Positions 22,565-30,208 of a stretch of DNA of 64,000 nucleotides are shown here, piece by piece. Position numbers and translations under genes: made by a program. Below the pieces are notes generated by a model that did no database searches, had not been told where the DNA came from, and worked only from the letters and a program-made list of their open reading frames with translations. The number at the start of each line of letters is the position of its first letter. Positions within the stretch are counted from its first letter, which is position 1. Source of the stretch: JAPLMI01 sp043798375 (GTDB taxonomy: Bacteria > Omnitrophota > Gorgyraeia > 2-01-FULL-45-10); assembly GCA_043798375.1 (NCBI GenBank), contig JAZDOS010000006.1, forward strand, positions 1 through 64,000, read 5' to 3'.

Positions 22565-23639
22565 ACTGCTCCTTAAATCCGCCTGCCATCCCGACTTTAA
22601 ATTTATCTTTATCTTCCATTATGATGAGCGCGTCCATCCCCTTCGCGTCCGCAATCTCCAATCCATGGCTGCCCAGCACACACAATGCGGTCGCAAACAT
22701 ATCGGCGCTCGTCGCGTCATCGGCCACTACGGTCGCGCTTGCAACGCCGTTATCGGCCGGCCTTCCGGTCCTGGGGTCTATTATATGAGGGTAACGTTTC
22801 CCGTTAAATAAAAAATATTTTTCGTAATCGCCGGCCGTATCGATGGCCCTGTCATTCAACTGGAGCGCCGCGAAAACCTTCTTCTTGTCCCTCGGGTGCT
22901 GAATACCGACCCGCCAGGGCTCTAACTCATCCTTCATTCCGAGGCAGTACGTATCCCCGCCGGAACTGACAAGCGCGTTCCGAACGCCGCATTCTTTCAG
23001 GACCGCAACGGCCCTGTCGGTTGCGTATCCTTTCGCGACACCGCCGAAATCGAGCGCCATTCCGTCTTTCTGAAACGTGATAGTGGTATTTAACCTGTCG
23101 AGTATGATATATCGCGACCCGACCTTATCAAGCGCGGCCATTATCTCTTTTTTGGACGGCAGAACCATCTCCTTACCTGCCGCGCGCCATAGGTCGACGA
23201 GAGGCTTGACCGTAATATCGAACGCGCCTTTCATATCTTCACCGCACGCGACCGAGCGTTCGATTAAGCCGAAGACCTCTTCCGTCGTCTTAACAGGCTC
23301 TCCCGCTTTTTTGCACCTGTTTATACGCGACGCCTCGCTGTCGTCTTTAAAAACGCTGAATATGCCCTCTACGCGGGCAATCTCATTGAAAGCCTTGCCT
23401 ACGGCCAGCCGGACGGTTTCGGCGTCCTGGCCGGCAGGTACCGGCGCCTGTATGCGGACGAACGTTCCCATCATCGGCCTTGTATCTTCGACCATCCGCG
23501 CCGCCTCTCGACAAAGGCCCGGGACGGCGTCCTTGTCAGGGCCGAAGGATGCCGCCGTTTCCTGTGCGGCCGAAGCCGGAAATACCGCAAATGAAATGAT
23601 TAATAATACCGCGTAAAGAAAGCGGGGTTTTTTTATCAT
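22545..23639 (-). CDS. apbE: FAD:protein FMN transferase ApbE
   Basis: ApbE covalently attaches FMN to threonines of exported flavoproteins such as NqrC or RnfG. The 364-residue product has a signal peptide (MIKKPRFLYAVLLIISFAVFPASA), DTRPMMGTFVRI, the AFDITVKPLVDLWR segment, DFGGVAKGYATDRAV (FAD/Mg-binding) and HIIDPRTGRPADNG. Its partner flavoprotein is not in the window; in acetogen-like genomes an Rnf complex would be a likely target. It overlaps the start region of mnmA and abuts the DRTGG gene. Confidence 0.93.
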   Translation of the reverse strand: MIKKPRFLYAVLLIISFAVFPASAAQETAASFGPDKDAVPGLCREAARMVEDTRPMMGTFVRIQAPVPAGQDAETVRLAVGKAFNEIARVEGIFSVFKDDSEASRINRCKKAGEPVKTTEEVFGLIERSVACGEDMKGAFDITVKPLVDLWRAAGKEMVLPSKKEIMAALDKVGSRYIILDRLNTTITFQKDGMALDFGGVAKGYATDRAVAVLKECGVRNALVSSGGDTYCLGMKDELEPWRVGIQHPRDKKKVFAALQLNDRAIDTAGDYEKYFLFNGKRYPHIIDPRTGRPADNGVASATVVADDATSADMFATALCVLGSHGLEIADAKGMDALIIMEDKDKFKVGMAGGFKEQYGKAKK

Positions 23640-24730
23640 TTAAGATTGGCGAGAACTTTTTCTATATCGATATATTTTTCGACCATATCGACGATGATCT
23701 TGATCTTGTGAATATCCTGCGGCTTTAATTTTACGACCATGGAATTCACGCGGCTGGCTATTTTGTAAGTATCCTCTTTTGTAATCAACGCGGATATCCC
23801 GAACTTCTCGACCGCCTCAAGGGTCTTTCGCTTCGGCATCAGGCCGCCCGATAATATTATTCCGGAAATGCTGCATCCTTTCTTGAGCTTTCCGGCGTGC
23901 ACCCTGCAGACGGTCTCTATCATATCGTCCCTGTCGCCGGGGATGATCATCAGCGAATTATTCTGTATGAAGCCAAGCGCATCCTTCACGTTCATGGCGC
24001 CTATCAGCACGCTCTCCGCCGTCTTATCCAGATTTTTCCCGGCGTATAAGGCCTCGAGCTTCAGCTCCTCCTTTATCTCGCGCATCGTGGGAATGTCCAG
24101 TATCCTCTGATACGGAAGCATCCCGAAGACGGCGAGCCCTTTCTGCTGCAGGCCTTTCGTGGCCAACAGGGAGATCCTGTCGTATTTCTCGGGAAGCACC
24201 TTGTTCACTATGACGCCCGCGAGGTTCACGCCTTCTTTGTCAAGAAGCGCTTTATTGAGCATGACCTCGTCGATCGGTTTTCCGACGCCGCCGGAAGAAA
24301 TAAGGATAATGTTCGTATCCAATAAACGCGCCACGGTCGCGTTCGAAAGTCCGAAGACGCTTCCCACGCCCGCGTGGCCCGTGCCTTCGATTATCACAAG
24401 GTCGTTGTCTTTGGAGACCTGCTCAAATGAATCCTTGATAAGTTTTGCGTAATCCTCGTCGGCGCCCTTTTCGATGAAGCGCTCGGTGAACCCTTTATCG
24501 ATGGCGACCGGCGACATATCCTTGATGTTGCACCTTATGCCGAAGACCTCCTCGATCAGGACCGAATCCTCATCGACCTTATAGCCCTGTTCCATGAGAT
24601 AGCGCTGGCCTATCGGTTTGATGAAGCCGATCCGCCCGAAGCGCTTCTTGAGGGCCGCTATGAGGCCGAGTGACACGGTCGTCTTGCCGTCATTCTGCTG
24701 CGTCGCGGCTATAAATATCTTCTTCGCCAA
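23636..24730 (-). CDS. P-loop (BioD-like) and DRTGG-domain protein
   Basis: The 364-residue protein resembles the N-terminal regulatory half of long phosphotransacetylases. A dethiobiotin-synthetase-like P-loop domain (KKIFIAATQQNDGKTTVSLGL near residue 2, then VIIEGTGHAGVGS) is followed by a DRTGG domain (IIPGDRDDMIETV). The Pta catalytic domain is absent. I chose TTG 24730, preceded by GGGAGAGG; an in-frame TTG at 24748 is the alternative. Lying at the end of the acetyl-CoA cluster, it may sense nucleotide or acetyl status, but no function is established. Confidence 0.75.
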   Translation of the reverse strand: MAKKIFIAATQQNDGKTTVSLGLIAALKKRFGRIGFIKPIGQRYLMEQGYKVDEDSVLIEEVFGIRCNIKDMSPVAIDKGFTERFIEKGADEDYAKLIKDSFEQVSKDNDLVIIEGTGHAGVGSVFGLSNATVARLLDTNIILISSGGVGKPIDEVMLNKALLDKEGVNLAGVIVNKVLPEKYDRISLLATKGLQQKGLAVFGMLPYQRILDIPTMREIKEELKLEALYAGKNLDKTAESVLIGAMNVKDALGFIQNNSLMIIPGDRDDMIETVCRVHAGKLKKGCSISGIILSGGLMPKRKTLEAVEKFGISALITKEDTYKIASRVNSMVVKLKPQDIHKIKIIVDMVEKYIDIEKVLANLK

Positions 24731-24748
24731 TTTTCGCCTCTCCCACAA

Positions 24749-24770
24749 AAAAGGTGCCTGGCACCTCTTT
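24749..24770. terminator. AGGTGCCTGGCACCT hairpin between the methyltransferase and DRTGG genes
   Basis: A 6-bp perfect stem (AGGTGC/GCACCT) with loop CTG lies between the genes. On the plus strand it is followed by CTTTTGAAACTTTTTT. This GGTGCCTGGCACC palindrome also has a partial relative at 60865-60895. It may be a weak terminator or a dispersed repeat. Confidence 0.4.
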
Positions 24771-24817
24771 TGAAACTTTTTTAATTAGTTCTAATCGGTT
24801 CCGCTCGTAGGAAAAAA

Positions 24818-25618
24818 TTATACAAGCTTCCCTTCCCGATATGCCTTGATGTATTCCGCGCAGTAGTCATCGTGACAGAGGAGCGCCTTTGCGGCGGCGA
24901 TGCTTGACATGACATGGCTGTCGAGCGGATCCAGGATCGCGGCGTCGAGCCCCGCGGCAATCGCCATCGCGAGAAACGAGGAATTGATGAGCTTTCTATT
25001 CGGCAATCCGAACGAAACGTTCGAGAGGCCGCATATCGTTTTCACTTTGCCCAGGCTCTTTATCCTGGGGATCGACATGAGAAATTCGTATGCCTGGTTC
25101 GGCTCCGTCGATATGGGCCTTATCAGAGGATCGAAATAGAGGTTCTCTTCATTGAATCCTCTTTTCTTCACGCGGTCAAGGATCGATCTTGCGATTTCGA
25201 ACCGTCCGCCGGCGTCGTCCGGCATGCCGCGCTCGTCCATTGTAAGAGCGATAAGCTTTGCGCCATATTGCTTCGCGAGCGGAAGGATTGTGCTCATCCT
25301 GTGTTCATCGGCGGTTATGGAATTGATCATCAGTTCGCCGCCCGCCTTATAAACCTTCAAAGCCCTTTCGATCGCGAGATAGTTGGGACTGTCTATGCAT
25401 ATCGACACATCTTTTATCCCGCTCTGGATTACGCTGACGATCCAGTCGACATCCTGGATTTCATCGCCCGAAGTCACGGCGCAATTGATATCGACGAATG
25501 CGGCGCCGTTTGCCAGCTGGGACCGGGCCTCTTTTAGGATATACGCCATATTCCTGGTTTTAATCGCTTCCTGGATTTTTGGTCTTGTTGAGTTTATGCG
25601 CTCGCCGACAATGATCAT
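24818..25618 (-). CDS. AcsE-like methyltetrahydrofolate methyltransferase, second copy
   Basis: The 266-residue protein is a pterin-binding TIM-barrel methyltransferase of the AcsE/MetH-MeTr group: IIVGERINSTRPKIQEAIK at the start, GAAFVDINCA, DSPN, MINSITADE, ALTMDERGMPD, and CGLSNVSFGLPNR near residue 200. It differs markedly from the copy at 27806-28594. It lies directly after panE (9-base gap). It may act on a different corrinoid protein or methyl donor than AcsE; which one cannot be read from the sequence. Confidence 0.82.
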   Translation of the reverse strand: MIIVGERINSTRPKIQEAIKTRNMAYILKEARSQLANGAAFVDINCAVTSGDEIQDVDWIVSVIQSGIKDVSICIDSPNYLAIERALKVYKAGGELMINSITADEHRMSTILPLAKQYGAKLIALTMDERGMPDDAGGRFEIARSILDRVKKRGFNEENLYFDPLIRPISTEPNQAYEFLMSIPRIKSLGKVKTICGLSNVSFGLPNRKLINSSFLAMAIAAGLDAAILDPLDSHVMSSIAAAKALLCHDDYCAEYIKAYREGKLV

Positions 25619-25627
25619 TCGATTCCC

Positions 25628-26560
25628 CTACTTTATATGCCTGCCGTAGCTTGTCTCGATCGTCTTTACAAGATTGGTAAGGACTTCGTTAACCGGCGTC
25701 GCTATGCCGAGCGTTTTCCCCTGCCTCACGATCGCGCCGTTTATAAAATCTATCTCTGTCCGTTTCCTGTTCAGGACATCCTGGAGCATGCTCGAGATAT
25801 TCTGGGCCGTTCCCTTGCAGACCGACTCGACTTTCTGTATAGGGTCGTCGTACGCCAATTTTACGCGCTTACGCTTGACGATCTTCGCCGCCTCCTGGAC
25901 AGCGTTTCTTAGAAGAGCGCGGGATTCCTCGTATTCGATCAGGGCGCCGTTATTCAACCGCGTTATGGCGGTAAGGGCGTTTATTCCGACATTGATTATA
26001 AGCTTACTCCAGATGACCGAATCTATATCCTTGGATATCTTTGTTTCGAACCCGCACTTATTTAGAATGCCCGATATTTCTTTCAACATGCCGGAGAGCC
26101 TGCCGTCGGCTTTGCCTATTATCGTATCGCCCCTGCCGGCGTGCCTTACGCGGCCGATCCCCAAAAGCGTCGCTCCGTGGTTTGTGACGCCCGCTATCAC
26201 CCTATCCTCGCCGAAATACTCATTGAGTATCTGGACGTTGCCGATACCGTTCTGCATGGTCATCACATAGGTGTTTTCGCCGACCATCTCCTTAATACCC
26301 CTGCAGGCATCTTCGGTCGAATAACTCTTGACGCAGATTATGGCAAGATCGCATACGCCGATCTCTTTGGCATCGCAGGCCACGCTCAATTTTGCCTGAA
26401 AGGCGTTATTCGGCGTCTCCACCTTAACGGAATTATCGCGGATATATCCCGCCCTTTCGGGAAGCTTGTCATACAGCCACACTTCCTCTTTTGTCTTATT
26501 CTTAAGATACGCGGATATAAGGCAGCCCATCGCGCCCGGGCCGACGATGGCGATCTTCAT
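25628..26560 (-). CDS. panE: 2-dehydropantoate 2-reductase
   Basis: PanE reduces ketopantoate to pantoate with NADPH. The 310 residues begin with the Rossmann motif MKIAIVGPGAMGCLISAYL. They include AIICVKSYSTEDA, TMQNGIGN and a C-terminal ApbA_C domain with WSKLIINVGINALTAITR (catalytic Lys) and EIDFINGAIVRQGKTLGIATPVN. The strong AGGAGG site and the AT of its ATG lie in one arm of a 17-bp inverted repeat (26559-26575/26647-26663), so its translation may be controlled. Within a folate-dependent C1 cluster. Confidence 0.93.
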   Translation of the reverse strand: MKIAIVGPGAMGCLISAYLKNKTKEEVWLYDKLPERAGYIRDNSVKVETPNNAFQAKLSVACDAKEIGVCDLAIICVKSYSTEDACRGIKEMVGENTYVMTMQNGIGNVQILNEYFGEDRVIAGVTNHGATLLGIGRVRHAGRGDTIIGKADGRLSGMLKEISGILNKCGFETKISKDIDSVIWSKLIINVGINALTAITRLNNGALIEYEESRALLRNAVQEAAKIVKRKRVKLAYDDPIQKVESVCKGTAQNISSMLQDVLNRKRTEIDFINGAIVRQGKTLGIATPVNEVLTNLVKTIETSYGRHIK

Positions 26561-26663
26561 CCCGTTAGACCTCCTATTTTCATTATCAAAATCATTTTTA
26601 AATCAAAAATATTAATATACCCTACCTGCAAGAAATACCATCTGTGAGGAGGTCTAACGGGAT
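26559..26663 (-). promoter_or_regulatory. 17-bp inverted repeat enclosing the panE RBS and start
   Basis: Arms at 26559-26575 and 26647-26663 are perfectly complementary with a 71-base AT-rich loop. In the mRNA the upstream arm, just after panB's stop, would pair with the AGGAGG site and the first two bases of the panE start codon, closing the site. It could couple panE translation to ribosomes finishing panB or to a ligand. Confidence 0.65.
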
Positions 26664-26670
26664 TCATCGG

Positions 26671-27537
26671 CTATCTCCTCACTTTTTGCTTTGAGCCGCG
26701 GGATTTCAGCTTATCGGCCTCGTCCTCTTTGATCGTAAAGCTATGTTCTTTGTCCGGATATATGCCCTTCTCGACTTCATCTTTATATTTTTTAAAGCCT
26801 TCGAGTATCGCCGCCGAGAGCCTCACATACTGTTTTACGAATTTCGGGACGAACCTGTCGAAGAGGCCGACCATATCGTTTGTCACAAGCACCTGCCCGT
26901 CGCAATGAGGGCCCGCGCCTATGCCGATGGTAGGTATCGACAATTTTTCGGTTATTATCTTCGCGACCAGGTCGGGCACGCACTCCAACACGACCGCGAA
27001 ACAACCTGCGCGCTGGAGCTTCATCGCCTGATCGAGGATCTTCTCGGCCCCTTCGGCAGTCTTTCCCTGAATCCTGAATCCGCCGAGCTTGGAGATCGTT
27101 TGCGGTGTAAGGCCCAGGTGGCCTAATACCGGAATGCCGGCGTTGACGATTGCGATTGTTGCATCCAAAACCTCATCCCCGCCCTCAAGCTTTACCGCGT
27201 CGCAGCCCGCTTCCTTCATGAAACGACCGGCGTTACGCACCGCTTCTTCCGTCGAGACCTGGTACGACATGAAAGGCATGTCGCCGATTAAAAATGCGTA
27301 TTTCGTGCCGCGGCGGACGGCCTTCGCGTGGTGGATCATCTCGTCCATCGTCACCGGCACCGTCGAATCGTATCCGAGCACCACCATCCCGACCGAATCC
27401 CCGACCAGTATCGCGTCAATCCCCGCCTCATCGACTAACCTCGCCATCGGATAGTCATAAGCGGTCAGCATCGTGATTTTCTTACCCTCGCGTTTCTTAG
27501 CCTGCAGGTCAGTGATCATAAATTTCTTCCTGTCCAT
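26671..27537 (-). CDS. panB: 3-methyl-2-oxobutanoate hydroxymethyltransferase
   Basis: PanB transfers a hydroxymethyl group from methylene-THF to ketoisovalerate, giving ketopantoate. Start at ATG 27537 (AAAGGAG upstream) gives 288 residues beginning MDRKKFMITDLQAKKREGKK. An upstream extension to 27672 lies in repeat DNA. Motifs are MLTAYDYPMARLVDEAGIDAILVGDS, DMPFMSYQ, KLEGG, GHLGLTPQ and GIGAGPHCDGQVLV. It uses the same methylene-THF made by the neighbouring folD/fchA/fhs products. Confidence 0.95.
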   Translation of the reverse strand: MDRKKFMITDLQAKKREGKKITMLTAYDYPMARLVDEAGIDAILVGDSVGMVVLGYDSTVPVTMDEMIHHAKAVRRGTKYAFLIGDMPFMSYQVSTEEAVRNAGRFMKEAGCDAVKLEGGDEVLDATIAIVNAGIPVLGHLGLTPQTISKLGGFRIQGKTAEGAEKILDQAMKLQRAGCFAVVLECVPDLVAKIITEKLSIPTIGIGAGPHCDGQVLVTNDMVGLFDRFVPKFVKQYVRLSAAILEGFKKYKDEVEKGIYPDKEHSFTIKEDEADKLKSRGSKQKVRR

Positions 27538-27539
27538 AT

Positions 27540-27805
27540 CAGCACTCTCCTTTATGTTCTCCACAGATTTTTCGTCTTTTGGTGCAGGCGGAACTTTTGC
27601 GGTCCGCCTGGAGCGACTGTTAAAAATTTTGATACATTGGGGCAATTTAGACAGGACAATGAAACTGCGCAATAGATACAGCTATATTGGCAGGTTCATT
27701 GGCCATCAAAATTTTTCCACAGCAAATTGGCATGCCTAATGCCAATTTGCGGCAAGCGGAAGGCGACCGCAAAAGTGAACACCCATCGCCAAAGACGAAA
27801 AAATT
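27540..27805. repeat. Foldback repeat region between acsE and panB
   Basis: The 268-base gap is largely one imperfect inverted repeat. TTTTTCGTCTTT at one end is matched by AAAGACGAAAAAA at the other, CTTTTGCGGTC recurs inverted, and AAAATTTTGAT(A)…CATTGG faces CCAATG…ATCAAAATTTT near the middle. Short hairpins (GGCGGA/TCCGCC, AATTGGCAT/ATGCCAATT) lie inside. No gene is supported. It looks like a small foldback or MITE-like insertion. Confidence 0.55.
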
Positions 27806-28594
27806 TCACCTCTTTCTGTATGCGTCCAGAAACGAATCGCAGTAAATATTCTTATTCAAAATCAATTCCGCCGTGATCATCGCATCGACCAGATCCTTGT
27901 CGAGCGGGTCGAGTATCGCGGACGTAAGGCCGTTCGCGATCGCCATCACCAGAAATGTGCGGTTTACTAATGAGCGGCGCTTCGTGCCCTGCGACACGTT
28001 CGACAGCCCTATCGTCGTATTCGGCGCCGGGTCCGAGAGGAGCCTGAATTCGCGGATAGCCTCAAGTATCTGCGACTGCTGTACCTGAGCGACATTGACC
28101 GGAAGCACTATCGGATCAAGAAAGATGTCTTCAGGTCCGATACCGAAATCGATCGCCTTGGCGACTATCGCCGCCGCAAGCTCCAGCCTCTTTTCTTTGT
28201 TATTCGGTACGCCTGACTTGTCCATCGCAAGAGCGATCACCTGCGCATTATATTTCTTCGCAAGCCCGAATATCGCTTCCATCTTCGCCTCATCGGCGTT
28301 TGTCGAATTGATTACCGCCCTCTTCTTCGCAAGCTTTAAACCTTCCTCGATAACATCAGGTTTTGTCGAATCGAGCGCGAGGCTGGCATCCGTGACTTTC
28401 TGTATCGACTCGACAAGCCATTTCATATCGTCTTTCGGATTTTTTGAATAAGGCCCTGTATTTACATCCAGGACTCTTGCGCCTGCCCTTACCTGGTCCT
28501 CGGCAAGATGCTGGATGACGTCCGCTTCCTTATTGGTAATAGCCCGGCCGACGTCCTTGAACATTCCGTTAATCAGCTCACCGATTATGATCAC
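27806..28594 (-). CDS. acsE: 5-methyltetrahydrofolate:corrinoid/iron-sulfur protein methyltransferase
   Basis: AcsE moves the methyl group of methyl-THF to the cobalt of the corrinoid iron-sulfur protein AcsC/AcsD. The 262-residue TIM barrel starts MIIIGELINGMFKDVGRAI and has ARVLDVNTGP, ALDSTKPDVIEEGL, VINSTNADEAK, ALAMDKSGVPNN and TTIGLSNVSQGTKRR. Its ATG overlaps the stop of acsD by four bases, and the two proteins work in succession. Confidence 0.93.
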   Translation of the reverse strand: MIIIGELINGMFKDVGRAITNKEADVIQHLAEDQVRAGARVLDVNTGPYSKNPKDDMKWLVESIQKVTDASLALDSTKPDVIEEGLKLAKKRAVINSTNADEAKMEAIFGLAKKYNAQVIALAMDKSGVPNNKEKRLELAAAIVAKAIDFGIGPEDIFLDPIVLPVNVAQVQQSQILEAIREFRLLSDPAPNTTIGLSNVSQGTKRRSLVNRTFLVMAIANGLTSAILDPLDKDLVDAMITAELILNKNIYCDSFLDAYRKR

Positions 28595-29454
28595 GGCTTC
28601 GCTCCTTTCATCATTTCGTCGATATACTTAACTATATCGCGGGCCGCTTCGGGATGCCTCATGACAAGAAGATCCGCGCCAGCCGCAAGCATCGATACGG
28701 ACGTCGAAATCTCCCAGTTGACCCCCTGGATCTCGCCGGCCTCTTTAGCTTCTTTCGTCTTCCACACTTCCTGGCCGATGAAGAGTATGAACGGCATCGC
28801 GAGCATCCTGTCCCCGATAAACGCGGCGAGCCTGGCGCGCTCCATTATCGAATAGACGTATTCCATGCCGTATCCGAGAGATGTCGTCGTCGGGTGCATC
28901 ACTATCCTATTCGGGTCAAACCCCATGTCGCTTATCAGTATATTCACCTGCTTCGCGATATTGATATCGATCGGCGATTCCGCTATTATCGAATGCCCGT
29001 CAGCCAGGCAGGTCGCAGCGAGGGTTTTATAATTATTCTGCGTCGCGATCCCGAACAAATAGTTCTCGCCCCTGAATGCCTGGCTCACCTTAGGCAAAAC
29101 CTCATTGTCCTTTTCGGCGTCCCCGCATCCTGTGATAACGAGCGGCACCCCAATGCTTGCGGCTATCGACTTCAAACTTTTAACGGCATCATCCGCTGAT
29201 TTATTGCCGTTATCCGGATGTACGCTTGCGAGCCGTACGCATAAAAGAGCTGCGCCGCTATCGGCCAGATGTCCGGGCAAATCGGTGTCGAGGATCTCCA
29301 GCGCCACGACAGGCTTATTCGGCACCAGGCCTTCTTCGAACAGAAACGGCAGCGTAGTTTCGCCGCCTATTTTAACGGCGCCGGCGCCGCCTTTGCCGAT
29401 CTCCACCGTATTTATCGCGCCTCCATACTTTTCCTTAATTAATTCTACCGGCAT
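28591..29454 (-). CDS. acsD: CO dehydrogenase/acetyl-CoA synthase corrinoid iron-sulfur protein, small (delta) subunit
   Basis: AcsD is the small subunit of the corrinoid iron-sulfur protein that carries the methyl group to acetyl-CoA synthase. The 287-residue product reads KYGGAINTVEIG, the family's ALEILDTDLPGHL, CLADGHSIIAESPIDINIAKQVNILI, HPTTTSLGYGMEYVYSIMERARLAAF, then FGGEVWK-like FIGQEVWKTKEA. I chose ATG 29454 after GGTGAG; ATG 29463 is nine bases earlier. It overlaps the end of cooC. Confidence 0.93.
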   Translation of the reverse strand: MPVELIKEKYGGAINTVEIGKGGAGAVKIGGETTLPFLFEEGLVPNKPVVALEILDTDLPGHLADSGAALLCVRLASVHPDNGNKSADDAVKSLKSIAASIGVPLVITGCGDAEKDNEVLPKVSQAFRGENYLFGIATQNNYKTLAATCLADGHSIIAESPIDINIAKQVNILISDMGFDPNRIVMHPTTTSLGYGMEYVYSIMERARLAAFIGDRMLAMPFILFIGQEVWKTKEAKEAGEIQGVNWEISTSVSMLAAGADLLVMRHPEAARDIVKYIDEMMKGAKP

Positions 29455-30208
29455 ATTTCTCACCTTTAAGTTTCTCTACCACCTGGTCGATTTTCTCGTT
29501 AACCGTCTGATTCTTAAATTCAAATATGGATCTCGCCGCAATATTCCATTTGATGAGGTCCTCGCTATAAGGTATTTCACCGATAAGATCAAGGCCTGAA
29601 TTCCTGATCTCGTCTTTCAACGATGAGACAGGCCCCGTAACCTTGTTTATGATGAGGTACGCGGCGCCTATCCTGATCCCGAGCTCTACGGCAAGATCGT
29701 ATATCTTTTTCGCCGCGCGCACGCCGGTTACCGAATAGTCACTTACGAGGACGAGCTTATTCAGCGCCCCGACCGTCCTTCTCGATATATGCTCCATCCC
29801 GGCCGCATTATCTATCACGACGTAATCGTAGCTTGAGATGATCTTTTCAATAATACCGCGTAAAAGATTATTTACATAACAATAACAGCCGGGCCCTTCG
29901 GGGCGGCCCATCACAAGACAGTCGAAGTTCTTTTCCTCGCTTACCGATTCCTGGACACGCATCTCGATATAACGGTCTTTCGTCATACCGCCGGGAATCT
30001 TGTCCATATCCTTCGATATCTCTTCGCAAATTCCCACTATCGTCTTCGGGCTTTTTACGCCAAGTGAGTCCGCAAAGCACGAGTTCGGGTCGGCATCGAT
30101 AGCTATTACAGAACCGGCTTTTTTATATATGAGGTGCGCGACTACGAAAGAAGCTAATGTCGTCTTCCCCGTGCCGCCCTTACCGTTAACCGCTATAATC
30201 GTACCGAT
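29435..30208 (-). CDS. cooC: CooC-type nickel-insertion ATPase, non-standard start
   Basis: CooC/AcsF ATPases mature the nickel clusters of CO dehydrogenase and acetyl-CoA synthase. The Walker A (GKGGTGKTT), the IDADPN motif and FVVDNAAG-like YVVIDNAAGMEHISRR belong to one 257-residue frame. That frame has no ATG, GTG or TTG from the last upstream stop to past Walker A. The best start is ATC 30206-30208, five bases after AGGGAGG, giving xGTIIAVNGKGGTGKT, the usual N-terminus. Starting at ATG 30037 would delete the P-loop. Overlaps the end of the RACo gene. Confidence 0.85.
   Translation of the reverse strand: MGTIIAVNGKGGTGKTTLASFVVAHLIYKKAGSVIAIDADPNSCFADSLGVKSPKTIVGICEEISKDMDKIPGGMTKDRYIEMRVQESVSEEKNFDCLVMGRPEGPGCYCYVNNLLRGIIEKIISSYDYVVIDNAAGMEHISRRTVGALNKLVLVSDYSVTGVRAAKKIYDLAVELGIRIGAAYLIINKVTGPVSSLKDEIRNSGLDLIGEIPYSEDLIKWNIAARSIFEFKNQTVNEKIDQVVEKLKGEKYAGRIN

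Noticed and set aside
27538..27672. N-terminal extension of PanB
   Set aside because: The added residues have no family match, lie in foldback repeat DNA, and the internal ATG at 27537 has a good RBS and the normal PanB N-terminus.
29435..30037. cooC starting at ATG 30037
   Set aside because: This would delete the Walker A motif that is clearly present in the same frame upstream.
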